A stretch of DNA of 64,000 nucleotides from Nocardia goodfellowii (GCF_017875645.1 NZ_JAGGMR010000001.1:1302001-1366000); one strand, 5' to 3'; counted from the first letter of the stretch, positions 28,500-37,320 are shown. The notes: a model not told the origin generated them from the letters alone. Made by a program: numbers and translations.

Positions 28500-28967
28500 A
28501 TGGAACCGGAATCTTCGATTCCCCAGCCCACCGAATCCGCTCTGACCTGGTCTACTCCGACCTCCACGCTGATCGCGGTCACCGTCGGCGGGGTCATCCT
28601 CACCGGTGCGGCCGTACTCAGCAATGACGGCGCGAGCCGATTGTTGATCGGTCTGGCCGCCACCGGCCTGCTGGGTCTGGCGCTGCTCGGCTACCGCCAG
28701 CGGCCCCGCCTGGCCGTCATACCGGGCAGTGCACCCCGCCTGGTGGTGCGTTCCCTCGTCGGTTCAGCCGAGTACACGCGCGAGCAGATCATGCGCGCCC
28801 GGATCGTGAGCTACCGCCGCCTCGGCCGGAAGACCCCGATGCTGGAGATCGATGTCGACGACAACGGCACCGAGCGCCTGCTCATCTTCGGCCGCTGGGA
28901 TCTGGGCACCCGCCCGGAAGACGTCTTCGACACCCTGGTCGAACACGGACTCGCCAGCCTCGCCTGA
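28500..28967 (+). CDS. PH-domain membrane protein
   Basis: Protein of 155 aa with two closely spaced helices (LIAVTVGGVILTGAAVL and RLLIGLAATGLLGLALLGY, about 22-65). A bacterial pleckstrin-homology-like domain follows (VVRSLVGSAEYTREQIMRARIVSYRRLGRKTPMLEID). The position between crgA and ppiA matches the mycobacterial Rv0010c-type gene. The ATG at 28500 (MEPESS) is chosen; a GTG at 28452 would read through the DnaA boxes and is less likely. The function is unknown, but such genes belong to the conserved cell-division neighbourhood. Confidence 0.85.
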   Translation: MEPESSIPQPTESALTWSTPTSTLIAVTVGGVILTGAAVLSNDGASRLLIGLAATGLLGLALLGYRQRPRLAVIPGSAPRLVVRSLVGSAEYTREQIMRARIVSYRRLGRKTPMLEIDVDDNGTERLLIFGRWDLGTRPEDVFDTLVEHGLASLA

Positions 28968-28983
28968 CCCTGTGCATCGCCGA

Positions 28984-28997
28984 CGTTTCACGTGAAG
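28984..28997. promoter_or_regulatory. Isolated parS-like site
   Basis: GTTTCACGTGAAGC differs at one position from the parS core GTTTCACGTGAAAC. It sits between the PH-domain gene and the rhomboid gene, about 24 kb from the other parS sites and on the opposite side of oriC. Confidence 0.6.
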
Positions 28998-29016
28998 CAA
29001 CGGCCGGAATCGGACC

Positions 29017-29889
29017 TCAGCCCAACGTGATCGCCCGCGCCGCGATGACCACCAGCGAGATCAGCCCGATCGACACAATGCTCGCCCAGCCGATGCTGCG
29101 CGCCGCTTCCTGCGACTTCGCGCCCAGCCATTCGGGCAGGAACAGCACACCGAGGGTGGCCAAGGTGCCGCCGAGCAGACCGCCGAGGTGGCCGGCCAGC
29201 GAGAGGCCGGGCAACGAGAAGCTGATGAACACGTTGATACCGATCAGGATGAACATCTGATTCGGGTTCTGCTTCACCCGGATCAGCAGCACCGTGATCG
29301 CGCCGAACAGGCCGTACACCGCGCACGAAGCGCCCGCCGACACACTGTTGGGCGCTTGGAACACCATGCAGGCGGCCGAGCCGGCGAGCAAGGCCACCGC
29401 ATAGATCGCGATGTAGCGCAGGCGACCGAGCACCGGTTCCAGACTGCGGCCGACGATCCACAGCGCGAACATATTGAGCGCCAGATGGATCGGACCGAAA
29501 TGCAGGAAACCCGAGCCGACGACGCGCTCCCACTGCCCGTAGGACACCAGGCCGGGGACCAGCACCCAGCGATCCATCAGCGACGAGTTCGCGTAGTTGT
29601 CGATCAAATTCCTGGACTGGAGGGCGGTGATGGCGAACAACGCCACGTTCACCGCGATCAGCGCGTAGGTCACATACGGAATGGGTGAGCGTGCGACCTC
29701 CGCGCCCGCGACGGTCCGGACCTGCCGGGTATGCCGCTGGCCCTCCCGCACGCAATCGACGCAATGCTGCCCGACCGAGGCGGGCCGCAGGCATTCGGGA
29801 CAAGCCGGCCGCCCGCAGCGCGTGCACGCCAATCCGGTGGGGCGATCAGGGTGGCGGACGCACGTCGGTGCGGGCGGCTGCGGGTTCAT
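29017..29889 (-). CDS. Rhomboid intramembrane protease with zinc-finger N-terminus
   Basis: Rhomboid serine protease of 290 aa. A cysteine/histidine-rich N-terminus (C10, H13, C22, C25, C30, C33, H42, C43, C46) forms a B-box-like zinc finger. Six or more helices follow with the HLALNMFALW motif. The catalytic Ser188 lies in GASCAVYG and His234 in LAGHLGG. The residue after the Ser is Cys where most rhomboids have Gly, which may affect the active site but leaves the dyad intact. The substrate is unknown. It is on the minus strand downstream of ppiA, 4 bp after it, so the two are probably co-transcribed. Confidence 0.93.
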   Translation of the reverse strand: MNPQPPAPTCVRHPDRPTGLACTRCGRPACPECLRPASVGQHCVDCVREGQRHTRQVRTVAGAEVARSPIPYVTYALIAVNVALFAITALQSRNLIDNYANSSLMDRWVLVPGLVSYGQWERVVGSGFLHFGPIHLALNMFALWIVGRSLEPVLGRLRYIAIYAVALLAGSAACMVFQAPNSVSAGASCAVYGLFGAITVLLIRVKQNPNQMFILIGINVFISFSLPGLSLAGHLGGLLGGTLATLGVLFLPEWLGAKSQEAARSIGWASIVSIGLISLVVIAARAITLG

Positions 29890-29893
29890 AGCA

Positions 29894-30421
29894 TCACTCG
29901 ATCGTGATCTTGGAGATCACGACCGGCTCCTTCGGGCGGTCGTTGCGATCGGTCGGGGTGGCGGCGATCGAATCGACCACCTTGCGCGAGTCCGGGTCGA
30001 TGACCTCGCCGAAAATGGTGTGCTTGCGATTCAGGTGCGCCTGCGGGCTCACGGTGATGAAGAACTGCGAACCATTGGTGCCCGGGCCCGCGTTCGCCAT
30101 CGCCAGAAGGTAACCGCGGTCGAAGCGCAACTCCGGGTGGAATTCGTCCCCGAACTCATAGCCCGGGCCGCCGCGACCGGTGCCGGTAGGGTCGCCGCCC
30201 TGGACCATGAATCCGTCCATCACCCGGTGGAACAGCGCGCCGTCGTAGAACGGGCCGGTGCTGCCACCACTCGCGTTCTGCGTGGTGTACTGCGCCGAAC
30301 CGTCCGCGAGCCCAAGGAAATTCCGCACCGTCTTGGGCGCGTGATTGCCGAATAGCGCGATCTTGATGTCGCCGTGGTTGGTATGCAGCGTCGCGCTCGC
30401 AGTCTGAATCGGTGAGGTCAC
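29894..30421 (-). CDS. ppiA: Cyclophilin-type peptidyl-prolyl isomerase A
   Basis: Cytosolic cyclophilin of 175 aa catalysing cis/trans isomerisation of Xaa-Pro bonds. The conserved core FHRVMDGFMVQGGDPTGTGRGGPGYEF contains the catalytic Arg. It also has MANAGPGTNGSQFFIT and the HTIFGEVI end, close to mycobacterial PpiA. A GTG start at 30421 is used because an ATG 6 bp further upstream runs into a stop; the ribosome site is weak. The orientation is opposite to that expected from mycobacteria relative to gyrA, so a local inversion has occurred. Confidence 0.95.
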   Translation of the reverse strand: MTSPIQTASATLHTNHGDIKIALFGNHAPKTVRNFLGLADGSAQYTTQNASGGSTGPFYDGALFHRVMDGFMVQGGDPTGTGRGGPGYEFGDEFHPELRFDRGYLLAMANAGPGTNGSQFFITVSPQAHLNRKHTIFGEVIDPDSRKVVDSIAATPTDRNDRPKEPVVISKITIE

Positions 30422-30541
30422 CTCGTCATGCTAGCCGCGGGCGGACCGCTCGCAGCCGAAGCCGGTTACCGACGCGTCGCACTTCACAACCGGACGACCT
30501 GGGCCTCTGCGGGATTTCGCTGGTTGTGCCACAGTGGTCGA

Positions 30542-30748
30542 ATGACCTTGGGGCGCCAGATTGTATCCGCACGTTCTCGTAACCGGTTTGTTGCCGCGGT
30601 CGTTGTCGCGCTGGCCGGAGCCGTTGCCTGGTTGCTGCGCAGCCGGCGGCCGCAACCGCCCGCGGTGGCTCCGGAACCGCCACGGATCGGTTACTCGCGC
30701 AACGGTTCTCCGCAGCCTGTCGGTGTCGACGGCCACGGCGAGGCCTGA
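30542..30748 (+). CDS. Small single-helix protein, possible CwsA
   Basis: Protein of 68 aa starting at ATG 30542 (MTLGRQIVSARSRNRF). One membrane helix (FVAAVVVALAGAVAWLL, about residues 16-32) and a Pro-rich tail (RRPQPPAVAPEPPR) follow. Its place between ppiA and the tRNA-Ala/tRNA-Ile region, and its strand relative to gyrA, match cwsA, the CrgA/Wag31-interacting wall protein of mycobacteria. It is much shorter, and only the helix plus Pro tail are comparable. The identity is therefore tentative. Confidence 0.55.
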   Translation: MTLGRQIVSARSRNRFVAAVVVALAGAVAWLLRSRRPQPPAVAPEPPRIGYSRNGSPQPVGVDGHGEA

Positions 30749-30775
30749 GGTCCAGACTTCGCCGGGCCCGCCGGC

Positions 30776-31638
30776 TCAGCGACTGACGGTGCGCTTGTAC
30801 TGACGCAGAGCCAGCGGCACGAAGATCAGCAGAATGACCACCACCCAGATCAGTGTGGTCGCGACCGGATGCCGCATCGACCACACATCCGGCGGCGGCA
30901 TGGCCGGATTGGTATTGCCGAACAGATCCCGGGCCGCCTGCGTCAGCGCCGACACCGGATTCCATTCCGCGAACACCCGCAGCACCGACGGCAGATTCTG
31001 CAGCGGTACGAAGGTGTTCGCCAGGAAGGTCAGCGGGAACATCACCATGAAGCTGGCGTTGTTGAAGACCTCGGGCGCGCGGACCAGCAGGCCGACCACG
31101 GCCATCATCCAGGACACCGCGTAGGCGAACAGCAACAGCAGCACATAGGCCAGCACGGCGTCCAGCAGCGAGCCGCGGATGCGCCAGCCGACCAGGTAGC
31201 CGGTCAACGACATCACCGTCAGGCTGACCACATTGATCACGACATCACTGATCGTGCGCCCGAACAGCACCGCGGCCGGCGCCATCGGCAGCGAACGGAA
31301 ACGGTCGATGATGCCCTTCTGCATATCCTCGGCCAGGCCGGCTCCGGTGAACGAGGCGCCGAACACCACGGTCTGGGCGAAGATGCCCGCGATCAGGAAT
31401 TCGCGGTAGCCACCCTCCATGCCCGGCACGCTGATCGCGTTGCCGAAGACGTAGGCGAACAGCAGCACGAACATGATCGGCGACATCGTGGAGAAGATGA
31501 GCACATCGGGGACGCGCTTGATCTTGATGACGTTGCGCTTGGCGATGGTCAGGCTGTCACTCACAAGATAGGACAGGCGCGCCCCCAGCCCCACCCGCTG
31601 CGGTTCGGCGAAAGTAGTGGCTTCCTTGCGGAGATCGG

Positions 31639-31642
<4 letters not shown>
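30776..31642 (-). CDS. ABC-2 type exporter permease (DrrB-like)
   Basis: Membrane component of a drug or lipid exporter, 288 aa with about six helices. The ABC-2 signature lies around EFLIAGIFAQTVVFGASFTGAGLAEDMQKGIIDRFRSLPMA, and a conserved FPLTFLANTFVPLQNLP loop is present. It resembles daunorubicin-resistance DrrB permeases. The ATG at 31642 overlaps the ATPase stop (ATGA); the longer frame running back into the ATPase gene is rejected. The substrate is unknown. Confidence 0.92.
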
Positions 31643-32615
<973 letters not shown>

Positions 32616-32631
<16 letters not shown>

Positions 32632-32897
32632 GACTCTCCTGAAGTTCGTGGGTTTCGCGATAAGGGCCGATCGATACCGGAGTCAGTATTGCCCCGCGCA
32701 CCCGGAAATTCATCCGTTCTGTCCGGTGCGCCGGTCGCGACGGAGACGTCGAAGGCCGCATCCCGGTCCAGGCGGTGCTCGGGGGTACCGGATCGGAATG
32801 CGACCGGTTCGATCCTGGCGCGCGCGAGCCCCGCGGGGCCTGCGTAGGCGGCTACCTGTTTCCGCGGCGGGCGGTACTCGAGTACCGAGCGAATCAT
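32616..32897 (-). CDS. Possible small hypothetical gene upstream of the ABC exporter
   Basis: Weak candidate of 93 aa starting at ATG 32897 after GAGGA at good spacing (MIRSVLEYRPPRKQVAAY). It overlaps the ATPase gene by 16 bp. The first roughly 60 codons show G/C-rich third positions like real genes here, but the last 30 do not. No domain was recognised. It could be a real leader gene, a frameshifted remnant, or chance. Confidence 0.28.
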
Positions 32898-33365
32898 GTG
32901 GCGATCCTCGCAGCAGGGTCCGACAAGTTCGAGTAGTCGACATGCCCGAGACCCCGATGACACGCGACAAATACGACAGAATTGGAACGAACGCGCCAAC
33001 CTGAAACCCGCTGTGGGACAGGCAGCGACCGGTCTGCACGTTTCCCGGAACCAGTCGGAGTTCCAGCTGACCGCGCATTCCGGTCCGGTAATTTGCTGAT
33101 AGACAACGGTTTTGGCAAACAATCAGCCGATGCCGTACCGCCCCCGGCCAACCCGGCCGCCTGGAGACGGCGAGCCTGCGGCGATACCCAGGTAAGTCAA
33201 CCCCAAAAAATCTACGAAAGTGGCGTTCCCCACGCGTACACAAACACAAATCATCGCGTAGGATCATTCTCGTCGGCCCCTCCCCCCCGGGCCGACCCTA
33301 CGCGGGCCTCGGCTAACTCCCCCCCTTCGCCGAGGCCCGCTCCCCATTTCCGGGGTAGGCCTCGA
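32898..33365. other. Intergenic region without convincing genes
   Basis: Apart from the two hairpins at its right end, nothing gene-like is seen. Reading frames crossing it lack start sites and codon bias. The left part must hold the promoter for the leftward ABC exporter unit. Confidence 0.55.
33272..33340 (-). terminator. Two adjacent G/C hairpins
   Basis: GTCGGCCC (33272-33279) pairs with GGGCCGAC (33289-33296). Next to it GCGGGCCTCGGC (33302-33313) pairs with GCCGAGGCCCGC (33329-33340). Both loops contain a long C-run on the plus strand. They lie directly downstream of the acyl-CoA dehydrogenase stop (minus strand, 33366) and probably end its transcript. Confidence 0.55.
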
Positions 33366-34280
33366 TCAGTCGATCGCGACCCGCCGCCAAGCGGTCTCCA
33401 GTCGCTGGGCCCGCACCCGCCCGGCCGTCGCGAGCAGCGGGCGATCACGCTCCCAGCGCTCCCGAGTCCCCGCATCGACCTGCTGCCACAGCGGCTCCGA
33501 CTCGGTCAGCAGCCGTTCGAATTCCGCGAAGATGCCGCCGAGCGCGATGTGCACACCGGGCGAAGCCGGCGAATCCAGATCCAGGCCCCGCACCATCGCC
33601 ACCGACGCCAGCAAGCGCTGCAGCGTCGCCCGCGGCCACCGCGCCGCCCGGCCTACCCGAACCAGCCAGCCCAGCGTCGCCGCGAGCACGTGCGCGTCCT
33701 CGATGGTGCGGAACGGCTTCAGAAAATTCAGGTATCCGTCGCCCGGCAGCAGCCGCGCCGGTGCGTCCGCGAAAACCACTGTCGCATGCGGGATTTCCGG
33801 CGCCATCGGCAACGGCGGCCGGTTCGTCACCGTCACGCCGGGCTGTTCAGCCGCGACCAGCACGGCACGCAGCCGAGGTCGCCCATCGACCACCTCGCCG
33901 GTGCCCGCGATCACCACCAACTGCCGCGCGCGCTCGCCCATCGTCGTGAATGTCTTGGTGCCGCGCACGACCCAGCCGTCGCCGGCCGGGACCAGCGCGG
34001 TCCGGATCGAGGACGGATGCGCCCCGCCCTCCTCGGTCGCGGAAACCGCGAGCAGGTCGGCGCCCGCCACCTCGGGCAACAGCTTCCGCAGCGCCTCCTG
34101 ATAGCCCGAGAGGAAGGCGACACCCAGCCGATCCGCCGCGAACCCGCCCGCGACCGCACGGTCCACCGGCGACCGGAAAGCCTCCGCTACCGCCAGGTGC
34201 CGGGCCCACGCCTGGTCGACATCGGCAGGCGCGGCCTCGGCGATCGGTTCGGTCAGCACATACTCGAGCACATCGTTCAC
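33366..34280 (-). CDS. Short acyl-CoA dehydrogenase-like flavoprotein
   Basis: Protein of 304 aa resembling acyl-CoA dehydrogenases, which are normally about 380 aa. The central beta domain is recognisable (LLAVSATEEGGAHPSSIRTALV and GWVVRGTKTFTTMGERA, the flavin- and substrate-binding strands). The N-terminal helical domain and part of the C-terminal domain are shortened, and no clear catalytic Glu position was found. It may be an atypical family member of unknown substrate. The GTG at 34280 overlaps its AGGAG; GTG 34271 (next in-frame start) has better spacing. Confidence 0.75.
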   Translation of the reverse strand: MNDVLEYVLTEPIAEAAPADVDQAWARHLAVAEAFRSPVDRAVAGGFAADRLGVAFLSGYQEALRKLLPEVAGADLLAVSATEEGGAHPSSIRTALVPAGDGWVVRGTKTFTTMGERARQLVVIAGTGEVVDGRPRLRAVLVAAEQPGVTVTNRPPLPMAPEIPHATVVFADAPARLLPGDGYLNFLKPFRTIEDAHVLAATLGWLVRVGRAARWPRATLQRLLASVAMVRGLDLDSPASPGVHIALGGIFAEFERLLTESEPLWQQVDAGTRERWERDRPLLATAGRVRAQRLETAWRRVAID

Positions 34281-34300
34281 TCCTGCACGGTATCCCGGGC

Positions 34301-34795
34301 TCAGGCCTCGACCCGCTCGTCCACCCGGGCCCAGATGCGGCTACGCAGATCCCGGCCCCGGATTACCTGGATCCGGTACGGCTCCAGCCGCATGACGTGC
34401 AGTTTCGGGTCCGCGGGCGAACTCCAGAACTGCCCGAGCGGATAGCCCGCACCCGGCGGGCTGGTCTGGGCGTACAGCTCCCAAACCCGTTGCCGCACCG
34501 CCATATCGTCGTCCCAGGCGGCGGTGGCGTCGACCGCCACCGAGTCATTGCGCCGATCCCAATACGAGAAGCTGACATGCGGATTCCGCGCGATATGCGC
34601 CGCCTTCACTGGTGTTCGGTAGGTGGCCAGCCAGCCCACCGGCTGTCCGTCGACGTTCTCCCAGATAGGGATCAGCACCCGCGTCCGCGGCCTGTTCTTG
34701 CTGTCCACCGTCACCATCGTGGCGTAGACGATGCGCCCCACATAGGCGTCGAACTCCGATTCCAGCTCCGCGAATTCCGCGACTTTCCCACTCAT
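34301..34795 (-). CDS. Pyridoxamine 5'-phosphate oxidase-like FMN protein
   Basis: Split-barrel FMN/F420-binding family protein of 164 aa. Recognisable segments are YATMVTVDSKNRPRTRVLIPIWE, VGWLATYRTPVKAAHIARNPHVSFSYWD and the C-terminal LEPYRIQVIRGRDL. The ATG at 34795 is preferred over the longer start at 34828 because GGAAGGA lies 9 bp upstream. It is divergent from an HxlR regulator whose likely operator lies between them, so HxlR probably represses this gene. The enzymatic role is unknown; a redox or nitroreductase-like function is a guess. Confidence 0.85.
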   Translation of the reverse strand: MSGKVAEFAELESEFDAYVGRIVYATMVTVDSKNRPRTRVLIPIWENVDGQPVGWLATYRTPVKAAHIARNPHVSFSYWDRRNDSVAVDATAAWDDDMAVRQRVWELYAQTSPPGAGYPLGQFWSSPADPKLHVMRLEPYRIQVIRGRDLRSRIWARVDERVEA

Positions 34796-34836
34796 GGCGG
34801 TGTGTCCTTCCAGGATGGTTCTCTTCAAGCCCGTCG

Positions 34837-34851
34837 GTTACCTCTTGTAAC
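34837..34851. promoter_or_regulatory. HxlR-type operator
   Basis: Inverted repeat GTTAC-N5-GTAAC (34837-34841 and 34847-34851) in the 86-bp gap between divergent genes. Many HxlR/DUF24 regulators bind GTAC/GTAAC-type inverted repeats, so it fits the adjacent regulator. Confidence 0.55.
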
Positions 34852-34881
34852 TAAGGCCATCATGCGTCACCATCGATAACC

Positions 34882-35307
34882 ATGGAAGAAGGCACTTCAG
34901 AGTCCCTCGGTTACTGCGCGGATACCGACGACTTCACGGCTCGGCAGTGGGACACCCGCGCCGACTGCGAAGTGCGCCAAATTCTGGACCGCATCGCCGA
35001 CAAGTGGTCGCTACTCGCCATCGCACTGCTGGCCGGCCGCACCATGCGCTTCACCGAACTGCGCCGCGAGATCGACGGCATCAGCCAGCGCATGCTCACC
35101 CGCACCCTGCGGCAGCTGGAACGCGACGGCCTGGTCCGCCGCACCGTGTACGCGGTGGTGCCGCCGCGCGTCGACTACGAACTCACCCCGCTCGGCGCGA
35201 GCCTGCACGAAACCATTCAGGCGCTGGTGAATTGGACCGAATCACACCAGCGCGAGATCGCCGCCGCCCGCACCGCCTACGACACCGCCGAGGCGGCGGC
35301 GGTGTAG
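34882..35307 (+). CDS. HxlR-family winged-helix regulator
   Basis: Redox- or electrophile-type regulator of 141 aa. The HxlR core is clear: LDRIADKWSLLAIALLAGRTMRFTELRREIDGISQRMLTRTLRQLERDGLVRRTVY, followed by the wing PPRVDYELTPLG. Cys12 and Cys30 (YCADTD, ADCEVRQ) lie near the N-terminus, where redox-sensing cysteines occur in this family. It is divergent from the flavin-binding PNPOx-like gene. Its stop abuts the convergent AIM24 gene. Confidence 0.92.
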   Translation: MEEGTSESLGYCADTDDFTARQWDTRADCEVRQILDRIADKWSLLAIALLAGRTMRFTELRREIDGISQRMLTRTLRQLERDGLVRRTVYAVVPPRVDYELTPLGASLHETIQALVNWTESHQREIAAARTAYDTAEAAAV

Positions 35308-35991
35308 TCACCTCGATCCTGTTGCCACGCCCAAGTTCAACTCCGAGGGCTGGAGCATGACGAAACCCTCGCCGGCGAATCGCACCTGCGCCACCTCACC
35401 GGAGCCGCCGCGCAGCATCGAGCCGAAACTCTGGGTACGGACAATCGAGGTCTGCAATCCCGCGGACCAGCCGATCAACGCGTCCGAATCGGCGAACACC
35501 GGCTGCTGATGACTGACCGGGACGACGATCGGCTGACCATGGCTGGTGATCGCCAGCCTGCCCCGGCCTTGGAACACACAGTTGAACAGGCCACCGCCGA
35601 CGAAAGCACCTGCGCCGGACACCATCTGGATGTCATAGCTCAAGGTGGGCTCGTAGACGAGGATGTGCTTGCCGTTGATCGAGAGCGAATCCCCCGGATC
35701 GAGGTCGATCAGAAAACACTCCGAGGAATGGTGGGCGAACCAGACCTCACCCTGGCCGCGGCAGGCCATCAACGCCACGCCTTCGCCCGTGGCGAACCGC
35801 TTCACCAGGTTGCCCAGCCCCTGGCTCTTCACCTCGAACGCGAACTGTCCGCGATAGCCGATCATCGCGCCTTGGCGGGCATAGACCTCCCCGTTGACAC
35901 ACGCCTTCACGCACCGCGAGTGCTGCAGGGCGAGGCCGAGTTCGGTGGCCGGCTGGGCCATATTCTCCGCGCGGAAGATGTCACTGCGCAT
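35308..35991 (-). CDS. AIM24-family protein
   Basis: Beta-sandwich AIM24/TRAP-like protein of 227 aa. Visible are GEVYARQGAMIGYRGQFAFE, GEGVALMACRGQGEVWFAHH, the central LDPGDSLSINGKHILVYEPTLSYDI and GGGLFNCVFQGRGRLAITSHGQP. The start is ATG 35991 after AGGAGG at 7-bp spacing; a longer frame to 36039 lacks a ribosome site. The stop codon at 35308 touches the HxlR stop with no gap. The bacterial function of this family is unknown. Confidence 0.88.
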   Translation of the reverse strand: MRSDIFRAENMAQPATELGLALQHSRCVKACVNGEVYARQGAMIGYRGQFAFEVKSQGLGNLVKRFATGEGVALMACRGQGEVWFAHHSSECFLIDLDPGDSLSINGKHILVYEPTLSYDIQMVSGAGAFVGGGLFNCVFQGRGRLAITSHGQPIVVPVSHQQPVFADSDALIGWSAGLQTSIVRTQSFGSMLRGGSGEVAQVRFAGEGFVMLQPSELNLGVATGSR

Positions 35992-36122
35992 GTCGGTCCT
36001 CCTGGAATGAGTCGGCGCTCGCTCGAAATCTACTGACAAACCACCGGCGCTGCCGCACGATCATCCACCTGGTTGTAGGTGAGACTGAACCTCCGTCACC
36101 TGCCGTGGGAGGAGCCTGACCT

Positions 36123-36839
36123 GTGAAGCAGCCGGATTCGGCGCGCAAACGGGCACTGTACGACGCCGAAGCCCGCATCTCGTGGGTGCTGGCGGGGCTG
36201 GCCGGTCTGATCGGCGCGGCCGCGTTCATGCACACCGCCGGCTACTTCGTCACCTTCATGACCGGCAACACCGAACGGGCCATCCTCGGCCATTTCGACG
36301 GCGGCCGCGATATGGCCGTCGCCGCGGCCGCGCTGCTGGCGTCCTTCCTGTCCGGTGTCATCGTGGCCTCCTGGTGCCGCCGCCATTTCTGGCACGCCCA
36401 CCCGCACGGCCCCACCCTGCTCACCACCGTCAGCCTCGCTGTCTCCGCGCTCACCGACCTCTACCTGGTCAGCCACGCCGAGGACACCTCGCGGATCGAG
36501 TTCATCCCGATTCTTTTCGTCGCCTTCGGCGTCGGCGCGCTGAACACCTCTTTCGTCAAGGACGGCGAAGTCTCGATCCCGCTCAGCTATGTCACGGGCA
36601 CCATCGTGAAGATGGGCCAGGGCATCGAACGTCACATCGGCGGCGGCGATTACGCCGACTGGCTCGGCTACTTCCTCGTCTACGCCGCCTTCGCCCTCGG
36701 CGCGTTCCTCGGCGGCCTGCTCAGCCTCGCCGTCCCCGGCTGGGCCATGCTCATCACCGCCACCGTGGTGTGCCTGCTGACCACCTGCTACACCTATTTG
36801 CACCTGGACCGGCACGGGCCGCTGGAGGAAACCGCCTGA
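36123..36839 (+). CDS. YoaK/DUF1275 membrane protein
   Basis: Membrane protein of 238 aa with six hydrophobic helices and the DUF1275 signatures: HTAGYFVTFMTGNTERAILG near the first helix, ALNTSFVKDGEVSIPLSYVTGTIVKMGQGI in the middle, and a C-terminal helix pair. GTG start at 36123 after GGAGG. The family is found widely but has no proven biochemical role. It lies alone between the AIM24 gene and the tRNA-Ala gene. Confidence 0.9.
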   Translation: MKQPDSARKRALYDAEARISWVLAGLAGLIGAAAFMHTAGYFVTFMTGNTERAILGHFDGGRDMAVAAAALLASFLSGVIVASWCRRHFWHAHPHGPTLLTTVSLAVSALTDLYLVSHAEDTSRIEFIPILFVAFGVGALNTSFVKDGEVSIPLSYVTGTIVKMGQGIERHIGGGDYADWLGYFLVYAAFALGAFLGGLLSLAVPGWAMLITATVVCLLTTCYTYLHLDRHGPLEETA

Positions 36840-36849
36840 CACAACGAAA

Positions 36850-36881
36850 AATGGCCCACGCTCGTGCGAGCGCGAGCCATT
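36850..36881 (-). terminator. Intrinsic terminator of tRNA-Ala
   Basis: Stem AATGGCnCnCGCTCG (36850-36864) pairing with CGAGCGnGnGCCATT (36867-36881), with two mismatches. On the minus strand it is followed by TTTTCGTTGTG, a T-run, 8 bp after the tRNA end. Confidence 0.75.
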
Positions 36882-36889
36882 CGATCGAG

Positions 36890-36962
36890 TGGAGCCTAGG
36901 GGAATCGAACCCCTAACCCCTGCCTTGCAAAGGCAGTGCTCTGCCAATTGAGCTAAGGCCCC
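36890..36962 (-). tRNA. tRNA-Ala (TGC anticodon)
   Basis: A 73-nt tRNA on the minus strand without an encoded CCA. The acceptor GGGGCCT pairs with AGGCTCC. The anticodon stem CTGCC/GGCAG encloses TTTGCAA, giving anticodon TGC. The T-loop GGTTCGATTCC is present. Its position with tRNA-Ile downstream of gyrA matches mycobacteria. Confidence 0.97.
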
Positions 36963-37045
36963 TTACCGCCCGAAACGGTACCTGCCGGGCGTTTGCCTAG
37001 TCAAACAAGCCCATTGCGAGCGAACTGCCAGATAGCCGGCAGCGG

Positions 37046-37153
37046 TCAGCGGTTGGTCACCTCGTGCCAGAGATCAGCGTCGTCGCGCTTGCGCAGCTTG
37101 GTGATTCCGACGAGGACGGCGACCGCAATACCAACGGTGAGAAGAAGTTTCAT
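37046..37153 (-). CDS. DLW-39 family small protein
   Basis: A 35-aa gene too short for routine gene calling, between tRNA-Ile and tRNA-Ala. It begins MKLLLTVGIAVAVLVG, a single hydrophobic helix, continues ITKLRKRDDADLW and ends HEVTNR. The DLW motif after a helix and basic patch, and the location by the gyrA-side tRNAs, match the actinobacterial DLW-39 family. The ATG at 37153 follows GGTGGAG closely. The function is unknown; it is likely membrane-bound. Confidence 0.8.
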   Translation of the reverse strand: MKLLLTVGIAVAVLVGITKLRKRDDADLWHEVTNR

Positions 37154-37198
37154 GACTCCACCCTACTGGGCCGATCAGCCCGCACCCAGAATTACGAC

Positions 37199-37231
37199 AA
37201 TGGCTCATGCTCTGAGTGAGCATGAGCCATT
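37199..37231 (-). terminator. Hairpin after tRNA-Ile
   Basis: A perfect 14-bp stem, AATGGCTCATGCTC (37199-37212) with GAGCATGAGCCATT (37218-37231), and a 5-nt loop. It starts 15 bp after the tRNA-Ile 3' end on the minus strand and is followed by TTGTCGTAATT. Confidence 0.75.
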
Positions 37232-37246
37232 TCTGGAGTGGAAATG

Positions 37247-37320
37247 TGGGCCTAGGAGGACTTGAACCTCCGACCTCTTCGTTATCAGCGAAGCGCTCTA
37301 ACCGCCTGAGCTATAGGCCC
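37247..37320 (-). tRNA. tRNA-Ile (GAT anticodon)
   Basis: A 74-nt tRNA on the minus strand without an encoded CCA. The acceptor GGGCCTA pairs with TAGGCCC. The anticodon arm TTCGC-TGATAAC-GAA gives GAT for AUC/AUU codons. The T-arm GGAGGTTCAAGTCCTCC is intact. It lies downstream of the DUF3566 gene, the standard gyrA-linked position. Confidence 0.97.

Noticed and set aside
32982..34445. 487-codon plus-strand frame
   Set aside because: Arg/Pro/His-rich antisense of the acyl-CoA dehydrogenase running into non-coding DNA; no start site or domain.
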